DNA of 64,000 nt from Antribacter soli. Its GTDB lineage: Bacteria; Actinomycetota; Actinomycetes; Actinomycetales; Cellulomonadaceae. The notes under the pieces were generated by a model. That model ran no database searches. It saw only the letters and a list, made by a program, of their open reading frames with translations, and was not told where the DNA came from. Below are positions 7,527 through 16,312 of this stretch, in pieces. Each line of letters starts with the position of its first letter. The stretch's first letter is position 1. Location of the stretch: assembly GCF_021568775.1 (NCBI RefSeq), contig NZ_JAKGSG010000034.1:124001-188000 (forward strand), written 5' to 3'. A program made the position numbers and the translations under genes.

Positions 7527-8190
7527 CCACGGCGGTCCGCTGCGCGCGAGCACGAGCCACCCTTTCCGGCTGGACGTACAGGAACTCAAGGAGTTGCTGA
7601 ACCAGCGCGAAGAGATCGTTCGCCTCATCCATCGAGACGGGGCCGAACGCTTCCTGATGAGCACCCGCGTTTCCGAGCTGCCGAATGTGAGTCGCCCAGT
7701 CGCCGAAGGACTCCCAGAGCGCACCGTCGTCCACCATCTGCTTGATGGCGGCGTGGAGCGTGTTCTTGTTGCTCGCAGCCTCGCTGCCCTTGTCCTTGAC
7801 GATCAGCGCCAGCGCCGTCCGGAGCATCGCAACGCCAGCGTGCGGGGCGAGCACGGACAGGCAGCGAGCACCTTCGCTCACGGCCGCGCCGATCGCTGCC
7901 GGGATCGCCGGATCGAGTGCTCGCGTTCCAGGCGTCGGCCACCACAGAAGCGGCACGAACTGCGCGTCAACTCCGTCGCGGGCCTCGATTACCAACGACC
8001 CCTCACGGCAACCCTGGCAGACGAGCATCACGGCGCGCTCGATGGGCACATGGTCACCAAGCACTGCGTGAAACGCGGTGCGCGTCGGCAGCGACCCCGC
8101 CTGCGAGAAACTGGAAACACGGCCGCACCGCGGGCACGGTCCGGTCGGATCCGCCGATGTCGGGAGCGTGTCAGGGTCGGGTGTCGACAT
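7510..8190 (-). CDS. DUF4145-domain protein with N-terminal zinc ribbon
   Basis: A 226-residue protein. Two CxxC pairs (Cys19/22 in CPRCG, Cys58/61 in CQGC) make an N-terminal zinc ribbon. The C-terminal half has the DUF4145 pattern: LRTALALIVKDKG, then IKQMVDDGAL, ATHIRQLGNAGAH and an EAFGPVSMDEA segment. DUF4145 is often found in or next to restriction and other defence genes, but its biochemistry is unknown. It is convergent with the phosphatase gene, and the two 3-prime ends overlap by 17 nt. ATG 8190 is preferred over an in-frame upstream start. Confidence 0.8.
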   Translation of the reverse strand: MSTPDPDTLPTSADPTGPCPRCGRVSSFSQAGSLPTRTAFHAVLGDHVPIERAVMLVCQGCREGSLVIEARDGVDAQFVPLLWWPTPGTRALDPAIPAAIGAAVSEGARCLSVLAPHAGVAMLRTALALIVKDKGSEAASNKNTLHAAIKQMVDDGALWESFGDWATHIRQLGNAGAHQEAFGPVSMDEANDLFALVQQLLEFLYVQPERVARARAQRTAVASPPE

Positions 8191-8377
8191 GACGGTGAGT
8201 CTAGAACCGCCCACCGACACGCACTGCCGAGTTGACCTCTACCAGATCAAGGCGCGCCTTCGGCGCGCGGTGCGCGCCTCGGCGCCCGGGCGAAGGGCCC
8301 CCAAGAGCGCGGCGGGCGCTGCGCGCCCTTGCGCCTCCCCCCACCCGGGCACCTCGGCCCGCACCCCACACACGACA

Positions 8378-8416
8378 GACGGCCCCGGAACCTGGTTCAT
8401 CAGGTCCGGGGCCGTC
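8378..8416. terminator. Strong hairpin, terminator or origin element
   Basis: Arms GACGGCCCCGG (8378-8388) and CCGGGGCCGTC (8406-8416) are perfect complements and continue inward as ACCTG/CAGGT, giving 16 pairs with one bulged A around a 6-nt loop. No T-tract follows on either side. It could be a terminator for the DUF4145 region, or a structured part of a replication origin. Confidence 0.5.
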
Positions 8417-8539
8417 GCACGATCTTCCGTTCTCACCGAACTACCGCCCGCCGGGGGGCAACCGGAACCGAAAAGAGACAGGGGGTCGGCCCCCGCCACC
8501 CTCCGGCCCTCGACCGACGCGGAGCCTCACACGGAACCC

Positions 8540-8619
8540 GCCGGCATGTCTACCCGTGGCCAGACTCGGGCGAAGAGCTGCAAGCCGTCGAGGTCGAGGC
8601 CACGGGTAGACATGCCGGC
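8540..8619. repeat. Perfect 22-bp inverted repeat with 36-nt spacer
   Basis: Positions 8540-8561 (GCCGGCATGTCTACCCG and on) are the exact reverse complement of 8598-8619. Outside the perfect arms, CACACGG/CCGTGTG also pair after a 5-bp mismatch, so the whole structure spans about 8529-8630. Its location in the non-coding end of an integrative element suggests an origin, transfer or recombination site. Confidence 0.6.
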
Positions 8620-8847
8620 AGAACCCGTGTGCGAGACGGCACCGCGCCGAGGGCCGGAGGGAGACGGGGACCGAGAACCCCACCCATGGGAAGGACGAGC
8701 CCGCAAGGTCGGCCAGGCGGTGACGCGGACAGCCGTGGTGCACACGTGGTGCACAGGAGCACGAGAAACGGCGGCAAACGCTGCACAACGCTGCAAGGCG
8801 TTTGCGCAGGTCAGCCGCCGTTTCCGGTGCTAGCGAGACCCCAGGTC

Positions 8848-10251
8848 TCAGAAGTTGATCATGTGCCCCGCGATGCCGTGGATCGCCTCCTGCACGGCCT
8901 CCGACAGCGTCGGGTGCGTGTGCACGTTGCGCGCCATCTCGTCGGCCGTGAGGTCCCACTTCTGCGCGAGCGTGAGCTCCGGCAGCAGCTCGGAGACGTC
9001 CGGGCCGATCATGTGCGCACCGAGGATCTCGTTGTACTTCGCGTCGGCGACGAGCTTGACGAAGCCCGTCGGCTCGCCGAGGCCGTGTGCCTTGCCGTTC
9101 GCCATGAACGGGAAGGACGAGACCTTCACGTCGTAGCCCTCGTCGCGGGCCTGCTGCTCGGTGAGGCCGAAGGACGCGATCTGCGGCGAGCAGAACGTGG
9201 CGCGCGGCATCATCCGGTAGTCGCCCAGCGTCATGGTCTCGGCCCCGCCGATGGTCTCGGCGGCGACGACGCCCTGCGCCTCCGCGACGTGCGCGAGCAT
9301 GAGCTTGGCGGTGACGTCGCCGATGGCGTAGATGTGCGGCACGTTGGTGCGCATGTGGTCGTCGATCGCGATCGCGCCGCGGTCGGTGAGGGCGACGCCG
9401 GTGGTCTCCAGGCCGAAGCCCTCGACGTTCGGCGCGAAGCCGACGGCCATGAGGACCTTGTCGACCTCGAGCGAGCCGGGCTTGCCGTCCTTGACGCCGG
9501 TGTAGGTCACGGACACCGAGGAGCCGTTGTCCTTGACGGTCTCCACCTTGGTGGAGGTGAGGATGGGCACGCCCATCTTCTTGTACTGCTTGGTGATCTC
9601 CTTGGAGACGTCCACGTCCTCGTTCGGCAGGGCACGGTCGAGGAACTCGATGATCGTGACGTCCACGCCGTAGTTCTTCAGGATGTACCCGAACTCCATG
9701 CCGATGGCCCCGGCGCCGACGATGGCGATGGAGCGCGGCAGGTCGCGCGTCATGATCTGGGTCTCGTACGTCACGACGTTGTCGGACAGCTCGACGCCCG
9801 GCAGCAGGCGGACCTGGGACCCCGTCGCGATGATCGCGTTGTCGAAGGTCACCGTCTCGGTGCCGCCCTTGGTGAGCGCGACCTCGATGGTGTTCGCGTC
9901 GCGGAACGTGCCGCGGCCCTCGTACTCCGTGATCTTGTTCTTCTTCATGAGGAAGTGGACGCCCTTGACGCGGCCGTCCGCGACCACGCGCGAGCGGTCG
10001 AACGCCTTGCCGAAGTCGAAGGTCACGTCACCGGACATGCCGAAGAAGTCCGCCTGGTGCGTGAAGATGTGGGAGAGCTCGGCGTTGCGCAGGAGCGCCT
10101 TGGAAGGGATGCACCCGACGTTGAGGCACACACCTCCCCAGTACTTCTCCTCGATGATCGCGACGGACTTGCCGAGCTGGGCCGCGCGGATCGCGGCGAC
10201 GTAGCCGCCGGGGCCCGCGCCGAGGAGGACGACGTCGTAGTGGGAAGCCAT
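8848..10251 (-). CDS. lpd: Dihydrolipoyl dehydrogenase (E3)
   Basis: A 467-residue FAD- and NAD-dependent disulfide oxidoreductase that reoxidises dihydrolipoyl groups of 2-oxoacid dehydrogenase complexes and glycine cleavage. It has the FAD dinucleotide fold GAGPGG near residue 12, the redox pair in [16 protein letters not shown] (CxxxxC), a second [10 protein letters not shown] nucleotide fold and the C-terminal HTHPTLSE dyad motif (catalytic His-Glu). The length is usual for the family. TACTCT lies 6 nt before the ATG, so the mRNA is probably leaderless. This is the first clearly chromosomal gene right of the integrative element. Confidence 0.97.
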   Translation of the reverse strand: MASHYDVVLLGAGPGGYVAAIRAAQLGKSVAIIEEKYWGGVCLNVGCIPSKALLRNAELSHIFTHQADFFGMSGDVTFDFGKAFDRSRVVADGRVKGVHFLMKKNKITEYEGRGTFRDANTIEVALTKGGTETVTFDNAIIATGSQVRLLPGVELSDNVVTYETQIMTRDLPRSIAIVGAGAIGMEFGYILKNYGVDVTIIEFLDRALPNEDVDVSKEITKQYKKMGVPILTSTKVETVKDNGSSVSVTYTGVKDGKPGSLEVDKVLMAVGFAPNVEGFGLETTGVALTDRGAIAIDDHMRTNVPHIYAIGDVTAKLMLAHVAEAQGVVAAETIGGAETMTLGDYRMMPRATFCSPQIASFGLTEQQARDEGYDVKVSSFPFMANGKAHGLGEPTGFVKLVADAKYNEILGAHMIGPDVSELLPELTLAQKWDLTADEMARNVHTHPTLSEAVQEAIHGIAGHMINF

Positions 10252-10303
10252 GGGTCAAGAGTATTGGCCGCGACAAATACAGGAGACGTGACTTCCGTCG
10301 CAT

Positions 10304-10759
10304 CTACCGCACGGTGTCGACGCCCTTGTTCGCCAGCACGTCGGCTCGCTCGTTCCCGGGGTCGCCGGCGTGGCCCTTGACCCACACCCAGCGGACCTGG
10401 TGACGGGCCACCTCGGCGTCGAGCGCCTGCCACAGGTCCACGTTCTTGACGGGCTTCTTGTCGGCGGTGCGCCACCCGTTGCGCTTCCAGCCGGCGATCC
10501 AGGTCCGCATGCCGTTCATCACGTACGACGAGTCGACGTGGATCGTGACCTCGCTCGGCGCCTTCAGCGCCCGCAGGGCCTCGACGACGGCGGTGAGCTC
10601 CATGCGGTTGTTCGTCGTGGCCGGGTCACCCCCGAAGATCTCCTTCTCGTGCGTGCCCGACCGCAGGAGCGCACCCCAGCCACCAGGCCCCGGGTTGCCC
10701 TTGCAGGCCCCGTCGGTCCACATCTCCACCACCGGTCGGCTCTCCGTCACGGTGCTCAC
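10304..10759 (-). CDS. rnhA: Ribonuclease HI
   Basis: A 151-residue RNase H that cuts RNA in RNA-DNA hybrids (R-loops, Okazaki primers). The four acidic catalytic positions are visible: Asp in [15 protein letters not shown], Glu in NNRMELTAV, Asp in VDSSYVMNG and Asp in [10 protein letters not shown], with the KGHAGD loop before the last. It is a compact single-domain bacterial form without an extra N-terminal hybrid-binding domain. The start is taken as GTG at 10759; a TACGGT overlaps this codon, so the true start is not certain. It stands alone between lpd and the esterase. Confidence 0.95.
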   Translation of the reverse strand: MSTVTESRPVVEMWTDGACKGNPGPGGWGALLRSGTHEKEIFGGDPATTNNRMELTAVVEALRALKAPSEVTIHVDSSYVMNGMRTWIAGWKRNGWRTADKKPVKNVDLWQALDAEVARHQVRWVWVKGHAGDPGNERADVLANKGVDTVR

Positions 10760-10788
10760 CGTAGCCCGGCCGGTGCCGGCCAGGCGCC

Positions 10789-11628
10789 TCAGCCCGAGAC
10801 CGCGCGGACCAGGAACGCCGCTGCGCTGTCGAGGGCGCGGGCCGCCGTCGGCTCGGACGCGTGGTGGTGCTGAAAGACGTGGGAGAGGCCCGCGTAGACC
10901 TCCAGAACGACGTCCACGTCCGCCGCGGCGGCGGCGACCGAGAGCCGGGTCGAGTCGTCGAGGAGGACCTCGTGCGTCCCCACCTGGAGCAGGAGCGGCG
11001 GAAGGCCTGCGAGGTCAGCGAGCAACGGGCTCGCCAGCGGCGCGGCGGGGTCTGCGCCGGCAAGGTACGTGTCTGCGTAGACCTGGATGCCGGCCGCGTC
11101 GAAGATCGGGTCCACCGTCTCCTTGCCCGTCAGGCTGCCGCCGCTCAGGGTGAGGTCGAACCAGCCGGAGAACGAGACCAAGGCGGCCGCGAGCGGCAGG
11201 CCGGCGTCCCGGGCGGCGATGAGGGTCGCGAGGGCAAGGCCGGCCCCGGCGGAGTCCCCGGCCAGCACCACGCGGGCGTGGTCGTGCTCGGCGACGAGCG
11301 CCTCGTAGGCAGCCAGGGCATCGTCGACGGCGGCCGGGTACGGGTGCTCGGGCGCGAGGCGGTAGTCCAGCACCCACGCCCGGAGGGAGGCGCTCGCGGC
11401 GAGGCGAGCGGCGAGCGGGACGCCGGTCCGCGCCGAGCCGATCGTGTACCCGCCGCCGTGGAGGTAGAGCAGCGTGCCGGTAGCCGCGCCGGGGTCACCC
11501 AGCACGTCGACCGCGAGCGCGGGGACGCCGCCGAGCGTCGTCGCCGCCGAGCGGGTGCCCGCGGGCAGGGCCAGGTCTCCGAAGCCCTCGTAGAACGTCC
11601 TGAGGTCGGCGAGTGCGGTGTGGTCCAT
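10789..11628 (-). CDS. Alpha/beta hydrolase, hormone-sensitive-lipase type esterase
   Basis: A 279-residue esterase/lipase of the family IV (HSL-like) type. It has the oxyanion motif HGGGYTIG, the nucleophile elbow GDSAGAGLA and [11 protein letters not shown] between them. The catalytic Asp is likely in [10 protein letters not shown], and the His is in [10 protein letters not shown]. It should hydrolyse short-chain carboxylic esters; the natural substrate is unknown. It has no signal peptide. It is divergent from a MarR gene 29 bp away, whose two palindromic operators lie in and next to the gap, so it is a likely target of that regulator. A TCCTCC complement just before the ATG gives a good ribosome site. 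Confidence 0.9.
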   Translation of the reverse strand: MDHTALADLRTFYEGFGDLALPAGTRSAATTLGGVPALAVDVLGDPGAATGTLLYLHGGGYTIGSARTGVPLAARLAASASLRAWVLDYRLAPEHPYPAAVDDALAAYEALVAEHDHARVVLAGDSAGAGLALATLIAARDAGLPLAAALVSFSGWFDLTLSGGSLTGKETVDPIFDAAGIQVYADTYLAGADPAAPLASPLLADLAGLPPLLLQVGTHEVLLDDSTRLSVAAAAADVDVVLEVYAGLSHVFQHHHASEPTAARALDSAAAFLVRAVSG

Positions 11629-11651
11629 GGCGTCCTCCTGGGGTAGAAGTA

Positions 11652-11687
11652 GATTCCATGGAATCCAATAAAGATTCGTCGGAATCT
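11652..11687. promoter_or_regulatory. Paired palindromic operators over the MarR start codon
   Basis: GATTCCATGGAATC (11652-11665) is a perfect 14-bp palindrome centred on the MarR ATG. AGATTCGTCGGAATCT (11672-11687) repeats the same half-sites around a 4-bp spacer. Their centres are 21 bp apart, two helical turns, as expected for two MarR dimers binding one DNA face. Binding would block expression of marR and probably of the divergent esterase. Confidence 0.7.
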
Positions 11688-12167
11688 ATTCCTGGCCGCA
11701 CCAGGACTCCGGCCACGGACGCGGCCCAGGTCGTCGACGATCTCGTGCGCGTCGAGGTCCGTCTCTACAGCGCGATCGACGCGCGACTGCGGGCGGCGCA
11801 CGGCTCCGGCCTCGGCCGGTTCGAGCAGCTCCGCGTCGTCGGCGACGTACCGGACTGCCGGGTGTCCGACCTTGTCCGCGTGCTCGCCATCACCGTCGGC
11901 GCGGCGAGCAAGGGCGTCGACCGGCAGGTACGTGACGGCCTCGTGCGGCGCACGGTCAACCCGGCGGACCGACGGTCGTCGTTCCTCGCGCTCACGCCCG
12001 AGGGGCGACGGCTGCTCGACGGGATGAGGCCGACCTATGCGGCGGCCGGCGGTGAGCTGCTGGACGGCGCCGGGCTTCGGGAGCGGGACCTCGCAGCGGT
12101 GGCAGATGCACTGGCCGCACTGCGGACCCACCTGGAGGCCACCGCGAGTGTCAGAGGTCACACGTAG
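11658..12167 (+). CDS. MarR-family transcriptional regulator
   Basis: A 169-residue winged-helix regulator. After a Ser/Thr-rich leader (MESNKDSSES), the dimerisation helix VVDDLVRVEVRLYSAI is followed by the HTH (VSDLVRVLAITVGAASKGVD) and the wing DGLVRRTVNPADRRSSFLALT with the usual DxR signature. MarR proteins repress neighbours until an aromatic or oxidising signal releases them. ATG 11658 was chosen over an upstream frame extension because it lies inside a palindrome and begins the conserved region. It is followed 10 bp downstream by the LLM oxidoreductase, forming a likely operon, with the divergent esterase as another target. Confidence 0.88.
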   Translation: MESNKDSSESIPGRTRTPATDAAQVVDDLVRVEVRLYSAIDARLRAAHGSGLGRFEQLRVVGDVPDCRVSDLVRVLAITVGAASKGVDRQVRDGLVRRTVNPADRRSSFLALTPEGRRLLDGMRPTYAAAGGELLDGAGLRERDLAAVADALAALRTHLEATASVRGHT

Positions 12168-12177
12168 GGTCGGGTTC

Positions 12178-13029
12178 ATGAAGTTCGGGTTCGTGGGCAG
12201 CTTCGGGACGGTGTCGCAGCATGTCGCGCTCGCACGCGCCTGCGAGGATCACGGGTGGGACGGGTTCCTCACGTGGGACGGCATCGACCTGGGCGACTGG
12301 GGCGGCGGCATACCGACCTGGGACCCCTTCGCGATCCTCGCCGCGGCCGCGACAGTCACGGAGCGCATCACGCTCGGCGCGATGGTGTTCGCACTCCCTC
12401 GGCACCGGCCGTGGGAGCTCGCGCAGCGTGCGCTCACCGTGGACCACCTGTCGGGCGGCCGGCTCGTGCTGCCCGTCGGCGTGGGCGTCCTGGACGACCA
12501 TGGGTTCACGTCGGTGCCCGGCCAGGAGCGCGGCCTGCGCGAGCGGGCCGAGACGCTCGACGACGTGCTGGCGTTCCTCGCCGAGTCGTGGACGGGCGAG
12601 CGGTTCGCGTTCGACGGCACGCACGTGCACACCGGGGACTTCCGGTTCCCGGTGGCGCCCGTCCGCGGACGCATCCCGGTCTGGCCGGTCGCTTCGTGGC
12701 CGAGCGCACGGTCGATGGGGCGGGCGCTGCGGTGGGACGGCGTCGTGCCACAGCTGCGCGGCACGACGGCCGAGGACCCGCTGACTCCCGACGACGTGGC
12801 GGCGATCGTCGCCTGGGCGGCCGAGCACCGCGGTGAGACGACGACGCAGGGCGAGTGGGACGTCGTCGTGCAGGGAAAGCTGCCCGCCGATCCGCGCGAG
12901 GCCTCCGAGACGGCTCGGGGGATGGCCATGGCGGGCGCGACCTGGTGGATCGAGTCCTGGTGGGACCCGGCCAAGGCGACCCCCGAGCTCCTCCTGGAGA
13001 AGGTGCGTCAGGGGCCGCCTCGGCTCTAG
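12178..13029 (+). CDS. LLM-class (luciferase-like) flavin-dependent oxidoreductase
   Basis: A 283-residue TIM-barrel protein of the bacterial luciferase family, using FMN or F420. It begins MKFGFVGSFGTVSQHVALAR, then has GWDGFLTWDGI, an ITLGAMVFALPRHRPWELAQ strand and LSGGRLVLPVGVG, all typical of the group. The substrate cannot be read from sequence. The gene is shorter than many members (about 330-350 residues). It lies 10 bp after marR, and a TAGGGT formed across the marR stop lies 7 nt before its ATG, so it may also have its own leaderless transcript. Confidence 0.9.
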   Translation: MKFGFVGSFGTVSQHVALARACEDHGWDGFLTWDGIDLGDWGGGIPTWDPFAILAAAATVTERITLGAMVFALPRHRPWELAQRALTVDHLSGGRLVLPVGVGVLDDHGFTSVPGQERGLRERAETLDDVLAFLAESWTGERFAFDGTHVHTGDFRFPVAPVRGRIPVWPVASWPSARSMGRALRWDGVVPQLRGTTAEDPLTPDDVAAIVAWAAEHRGETTTQGEWDVVVQGKLPADPREASETARGMAMAGATWWIESWWDPAKATPELLLEKVRQGPPRL

Positions 13030-13032
13030 GCG

Positions 13033-13680
13033 TCAGGCCTGGCTGCCCGCCGGGCGGGCCGGGACGACCTCCACGGACGGCAGGTGCTTCGCCGGCAGGG
13101 TCTTCGGCCGCCATGCCTCGCGCTCCGCCTCGAACGCGGAGATGTCGTCCGCGTGCTGCAGGGTGAGGCCGATGTCGTCGAGGCCCTCCAGGAGGCGCCA
13201 GCGCGTGTAGTCGTCGATCTGGAAGGGGACCGTGACGTCGTCGGCCGTGGCGGTCTTCGCCTCGAGGTCGACGGTCACCTCCGTGCCCGGCTTGGTCTCG
13301 AGGATCTTCCACAGGATCTCGATGTCCTCGGGCGAGACGATGCCCGTGACGAGGCCCTGCTTGCCGGAGTTGCCGCGGAAGATGTCGGCGAACCGGGAGG
13401 ACAGGACCACGCGGAAGCCGTAGTCCTTGAGCGCCCACACGGCGTGCTCACGGGACGAGCCGGTGCCGAAGTCGGGGCCCGCGACGAGCACCGAGCCGGC
13501 GCGGTAGGCGTCCTGGTTGAGGACGAAGGACGGGTCGCCGCGCCACGCTGCGAAGAGCGCGTCCTCGAAGCCCGTGCGGGTGACGCGCTTGAGGTAGACG
13601 GCGGGGATGATCTGGTCGGTGTCGACGTTGCTGCGGCGCAGCGGGACGCCGACCCCGGTGTGGGTGGTGAACTTCTCCAT
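13033..13680 (-). CDS. leuD: 3-isopropylmalate dehydratase, small subunit
   Basis: A 215-residue LeuD, the swivelling subunit of isopropylmalate isomerase (second step of leucine synthesis; also acts on citramalate in the isoleucine route with CimA, which lies at 61.1 kb). Hallmarks are the [14 protein letters not shown] start, the [17 protein letters not shown] substrate loop and [16 protein letters not shown]. It lies 19 bp after leuC in the same operon. Family length is normal. Confidence 0.97.
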   Translation of the reverse strand: MEKFTTHTGVGVPLRRSNVDTDQIIPAVYLKRVTRTGFEDALFAAWRGDPSFVLNQDAYRAGSVLVAGPDFGTGSSREHAVWALKDYGFRVVLSSRFADIFRGNSGKQGLVTGIVSPEDIEILWKILETKPGTEVTVDLEAKTATADDVTVPFQIDDYTRWRLLEGLDDIGLTLQHADDISAFEAEREAWRPKTLPAKHLPSVEVVPARPAGSQA

Positions 13681-13699
13681 CGGTCTCTCCAGTCTCAGG

Positions 13700-15217
13700 T
13701 CAGCGCAGGACCGGCAGCGGCAGCGGCAGCTCGACGACGACGGTGTCGGGCACGGCAGCGCCCACGCCGTCCAGCGGCGAACCGTCGAAGGTGGTCAGGT
13801 CCACGTCCGCGGGCAGGTCGAGGTCGGCGAGGCTGGACAGCGTGCCCCGCACGGCGGTCGCGGCGGCCACCAGCGGCGACACCAGGTGCGTGCGCCCGCC
13901 CTTGCCCTGACGGCCCTCGAAGTTGCGGTTCGACGTGGAGGCGGACCGCTCACCCGGCGCGAGCTGGTCCGGGTTCATGCCGAGGCACATCGAGCAGCCG
14001 GCGTTGCGCCACTCGGCGCCGAACTCCTTGAAGATCACGTCCAGGCCCTCGGCCTCGGCCTGCAGCCGCACGCGGGCCGACGCCGGGACGACGAGCACGC
14101 GCACGTCGGCGGACTTGTGGCGGCCCTTGATCACCTTGGCGACCGAGCGGAGGTCCTCGATGCGCCCGTTGGTGCAGGAGCCGATGAACACCGTGTCGAC
14201 CTTGACGTCGCGCAGCGGGGTGCCGGGCTCCAGGCCCATGTACTCGAGGGCGCGCTCGGCGGCCACGCGCTCGTTCTCGTCCGCGATCTCGGCCGGGACC
14301 GGCACGGACGCGGAGAGCGGCAGGCCCTGCCCCGGGTTGGTGCCCCAGGTGACGAACGGCTCCAGGTCGGCGGCCTCGAGGACCACCTCGGCGTCGAACT
14401 CCGCGTCGTCGTCGCTGCGCAGGGTGCGCCAGTACGCGACGGCTGCGTCCCAGTCCGCCCCCTCGGGGGCGTGCGGGCGGCCCTTCAGGTACTCGAACGT
14501 GGTCTCGTCCGGCGCGATCATGCCGGCGCGGGCACCGGCCTCGATGGACATGTTGCAGACCGTCATCCGCGCTTCCATCGACAGCGTCCGGATGGCCTCG
14601 CCGCGGTACTCGAGCACGTAGCCCTGACCGCCGCCGGTCCCGATCTTGGCGATGATCGCGAGGATGATGTCCTTGGACGTGGCGCCGGGCGGCAGCTGGC
14701 CGTTCACGGTGATCGCCATCGTCTTGAACGGGGCGAGCGGCAGCGTCTGGGTGGCGAGCACGTGCTCCACCTCGGACGTGCCGATGCCGAACGCGAGCGC
14801 GCCGAACGCGCCGTGCGTGGAGGTGTGCGAGTCGCCGCACACCACCGTCAGCCCCGGCATGGTCAGGCCGAGCTGCGGGCCCACCTGGTGGACGATGCCC
14901 TGGTCGGCGTCGCCCAGGCTGTGCAGGCGGACGCCGAACTCCCTCGCGTTGCTGCGCAGCGTCTCGATCTGGGTGCGGCTCGTGGTGTCCGCGATCGGCA
15001 GGTCGATGTCGAGCGTCGGGGTGTTGTGGTCCTCGGTCGCGATCGTGAGGTCAGGGCGGCGGACCTGCCGGCCCGCGAGCCGGAGGCCCTCGAACGCCTG
15101 AGGGCTGGTGACCTCGTGCACGAGGTGCAGGTCGATGTAGAGAAGGTCGGGCGATCCGTCCTCGCCACGGCGCACCAGATGCGCCTCCCAGACCTTCTCA
15201 GCCAGCGTGCCGGCCAT
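13700..15217 (-). CDS. leuC: 3-isopropylmalate dehydratase, large subunit
   Basis: A 505-residue aconitase-family 4Fe-4S enzyme. It has the [16 protein letters not shown] start region, [14 protein letters not shown] with the first cluster cysteine, and [15 protein letters not shown] and [18 protein letters not shown] with the other ligands. With LeuD it interconverts 2- and 3-isopropylmalate. The start has a strong GAGGAGG ribosome site. A divergent IclR-family gene lies 75 bp upstream, matching the NdgR/LtbR arrangement of actinobacteria in which that protein controls leuCD. Confidence 0.98.
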   Translation of the reverse strand: MAGTLAEKVWEAHLVRRGEDGSPDLLYIDLHLVHEVTSPQAFEGLRLAGRQVRRPDLTIATEDHNTPTLDIDLPIADTTSRTQIETLRSNAREFGVRLHSLGDADQGIVHQVGPQLGLTMPGLTVVCGDSHTSTHGAFGALAFGIGTSEVEHVLATQTLPLAPFKTMAITVNGQLPPGATSKDIILAIIAKIGTGGGQGYVLEYRGEAIRTLSMEARMTVCNMSIEAGARAGMIAPDETTFEYLKGRPHAPEGADWDAAVAYWRTLRSDDDAEFDAEVVLEAADLEPFVTWGTNPGQGLPLSASVPVPAEIADENERVAAERALEYMGLEPGTPLRDVKVDTVFIGSCTNGRIEDLRSVAKVIKGRHKSADVRVLVVPASARVRLQAEAEGLDVIFKEFGAEWRNAGCSMCLGMNPDQLAPGERSASTSNRNFEGRQGKGGRTHLVSPLVAAATAVRGTLSSLADLDLPADVDLTTFDGSPLDGVGAAVPDTVVVELPLPLPVLR

Positions 15218-15256
15218 GCGGGTTGCCTCCTCAGTAGTGACTTCTCACGGCCCGAC

Positions 15257-15292
15257 TTGCAATCTCACGTTCCGAGACGGCAATATCGAGGT
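15257..15292. promoter_or_regulatory. leuC/IclR divergent promoter with palindrome
   Basis: On the plus strand TTGCAA (15257-15262) and CAATAT (15281-15286) form a promoter with an 18-bp spacer, and the regulator ATG follows 6 nt later, so the message is probably leaderless. Between the boxes, TCTCACGTTCCGAGA (15263-15277) carries TCTC/GAGA inverted ends and is the best candidate operator for the regulator on itself and leuCD. Confidence 0.6.
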
Positions 15293-16012
15293 ATGGACGA
15301 TACTAGCGGAGTCGGCGTGCTGGACAAGGCCGCGTCCGTATTGGGTGCTCTTGAGGCGGGGCCCGCCACTCTGGCGCAGCTCGTGACCTCGACGGGGCTC
15401 GCTCGACCGACGGCGCATCGCCTCGCGGTCGCACTCGAGCACCATCGCATGGTGGCGCGTGACATGCAGGGCCGGTTCGTGCTCGGCCCGCGCCTCAACG
15501 AGCTGGCGACCGCCGCCGGCGAAGATCGTCTGCTTGCCGCGGCCAACCCCGTGCTCATCGCGCTGCGGGACCACACCGGCGAGAGCGCCCAGCTCTACCG
15601 CCGCCAGGGCGACCACCGCGTGTGCGTGGCGGCGGCCGAGCGGCCGGTCGGGCTCCGCGACTCGATCCCGGTGGGTGCGACGCTCACCATGCACGCAGGG
15701 TCCGCCGCGCAGATCCTGCTCGCGTGGGAGGAACCCGACCGCCTGCACCGCGGCCTGCGCGAAGCCGTCTTCACGGCGACGATCCTGTCCGGCGTCCGAC
15801 GCCGGGGCTGGGCGCAGTCCGTCTCCGAGCGTGAGCTCGGCGTGGCGTCGGTGTCCGCACCCGTGCGCGGCCCGTCCGGTCGCGTCGTGGCGGCCGTCAG
15901 CGTGTCCGGCCCGGTCGAGCGGCTCTCGCGCCAGCCAGGCCGCCTGCACGCAGGTGCCGTGGTCGCCGCCGCCAACAAGCTCACCGAAGTCCTGCACCGC
16001 GCGGGGGAGTGA
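15293..16012 (+). CDS. IclR-family regulator of leuCD (NdgR/LtbR-like)
   Basis: A 239-residue regulator: an N-terminal winged helix (VLDKAASVLGALEAG, then GLARPTAHRLAVALEHHRMV) and a C-terminal GAF-like effector domain (LRDHTGESAQLYRRQGDHRV, SVSAPVRGPSGRVVAAVSVS). Position and size match NdgR of Streptomyces and LtbR of Corynebacterium, which sit divergently to leuCD and control leucine (and tryptophan or other amino-acid) genes. ATG 15293 has no ribosome site but lies 6 nt after a -10 box. The name is inferred from synteny. Confidence 0.9.
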   Translation: MDDTSGVGVLDKAASVLGALEAGPATLAQLVTSTGLARPTAHRLAVALEHHRMVARDMQGRFVLGPRLNELATAAGEDRLLAAANPVLIALRDHTGESAQLYRRQGDHRVCVAAAERPVGLRDSIPVGATLTMHAGSAAQILLAWEEPDRLHRGLREAVFTATILSGVRRRGWAQSVSERELGVASVSAPVRGPSGRVVAAVSVSGPVERLSRQPGRLHAGAVVAAANKLTEVLHRAGE

Positions 16013-16118
16013 CGGCGCGCCGACGTCGGTGTTCCGCAGTTACCCGTCCGGAAAGTACGCTTTCGCATTGAACGTGGTCCCGACCGGGAGCACGCACGAC
16101 GAGACCGTGAGGACTCCG

Positions 16119-16289
16119 ATGCCGCCGAAGGTGAAGACAGCCCTGATCTGGGTGGTCGTGATCTTCTTGATCTACGCGATCATCTCGAATCCGACAGGCT
16201 CCGCTGATGTCGTGCGCGCCATCTGGGAGGTCATCGTCGGCGCGTTCGCTGGGTTCGGTCAGTTCTTCGCGAGCCTGATCCGGATCTGA
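16119..16289 (+). CDS. Small single-pass membrane protein
   Basis: A 56-residue protein (MPPKVKTALIWVVVIFLIYA at the start). One clear transmembrane helix covers about residues 8-24, followed by a second amphipathic or membrane stretch at about 36-54. GAGGA lies about 6 nt before the ATG. The gene sits 23 bp before the PH-domain membrane protein and probably shares its transcript. I do not recognise a named family; similar tiny membrane proteins precede PH-domain genes in actinobacteria. Confidence 0.7.
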   Translation: MPPKVKTALIWVVVIFLIYAIISNPTGSADVVRAIWEVIVGAFAGFGQFFASLIRI

Positions 16290-16312
16290 CCCGACCTCGG
16301 GACCGACCGTCC

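Larger units (their letters stand above)
8191..8847. other. 657-bp non-coding right end of the element
   Basis: No convincing gene lies here; the open frames are GC-driven and have no homology features. It holds a GC-rich palindromic patch (8250-8330), a 16-bp hairpin (8378-8416), a 22-bp inverted repeat (8540-8619) and short direct repeats (GTGGTGCACA twice near 8736-8755, AACGCTGCA twice near 8778-8795). In RepSA-type elements such a region may hold the replication origin, transfer locus or attachment site. I looked for a tRNA 3-prime end that would mark attR and found none, so the element's exact right boundary, placed before lpd, is uncertain. Confidence 0.55.

Noticed and set aside
8700-8847. 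Possible attR with a tRNA 3-prime end at the right boundary of the element
   Set aside because: No T-loop/acceptor sequence such as GGTTCGAATCC is present, and the left att site is outside the window, so no direct repeat can be compared.
8191-8847. Small genes in the non-coding end of the element
   Set aside because: Open frames here lack ribosome sites, hydrophobic cores or any recognisable motif and overlap the inverted repeats.
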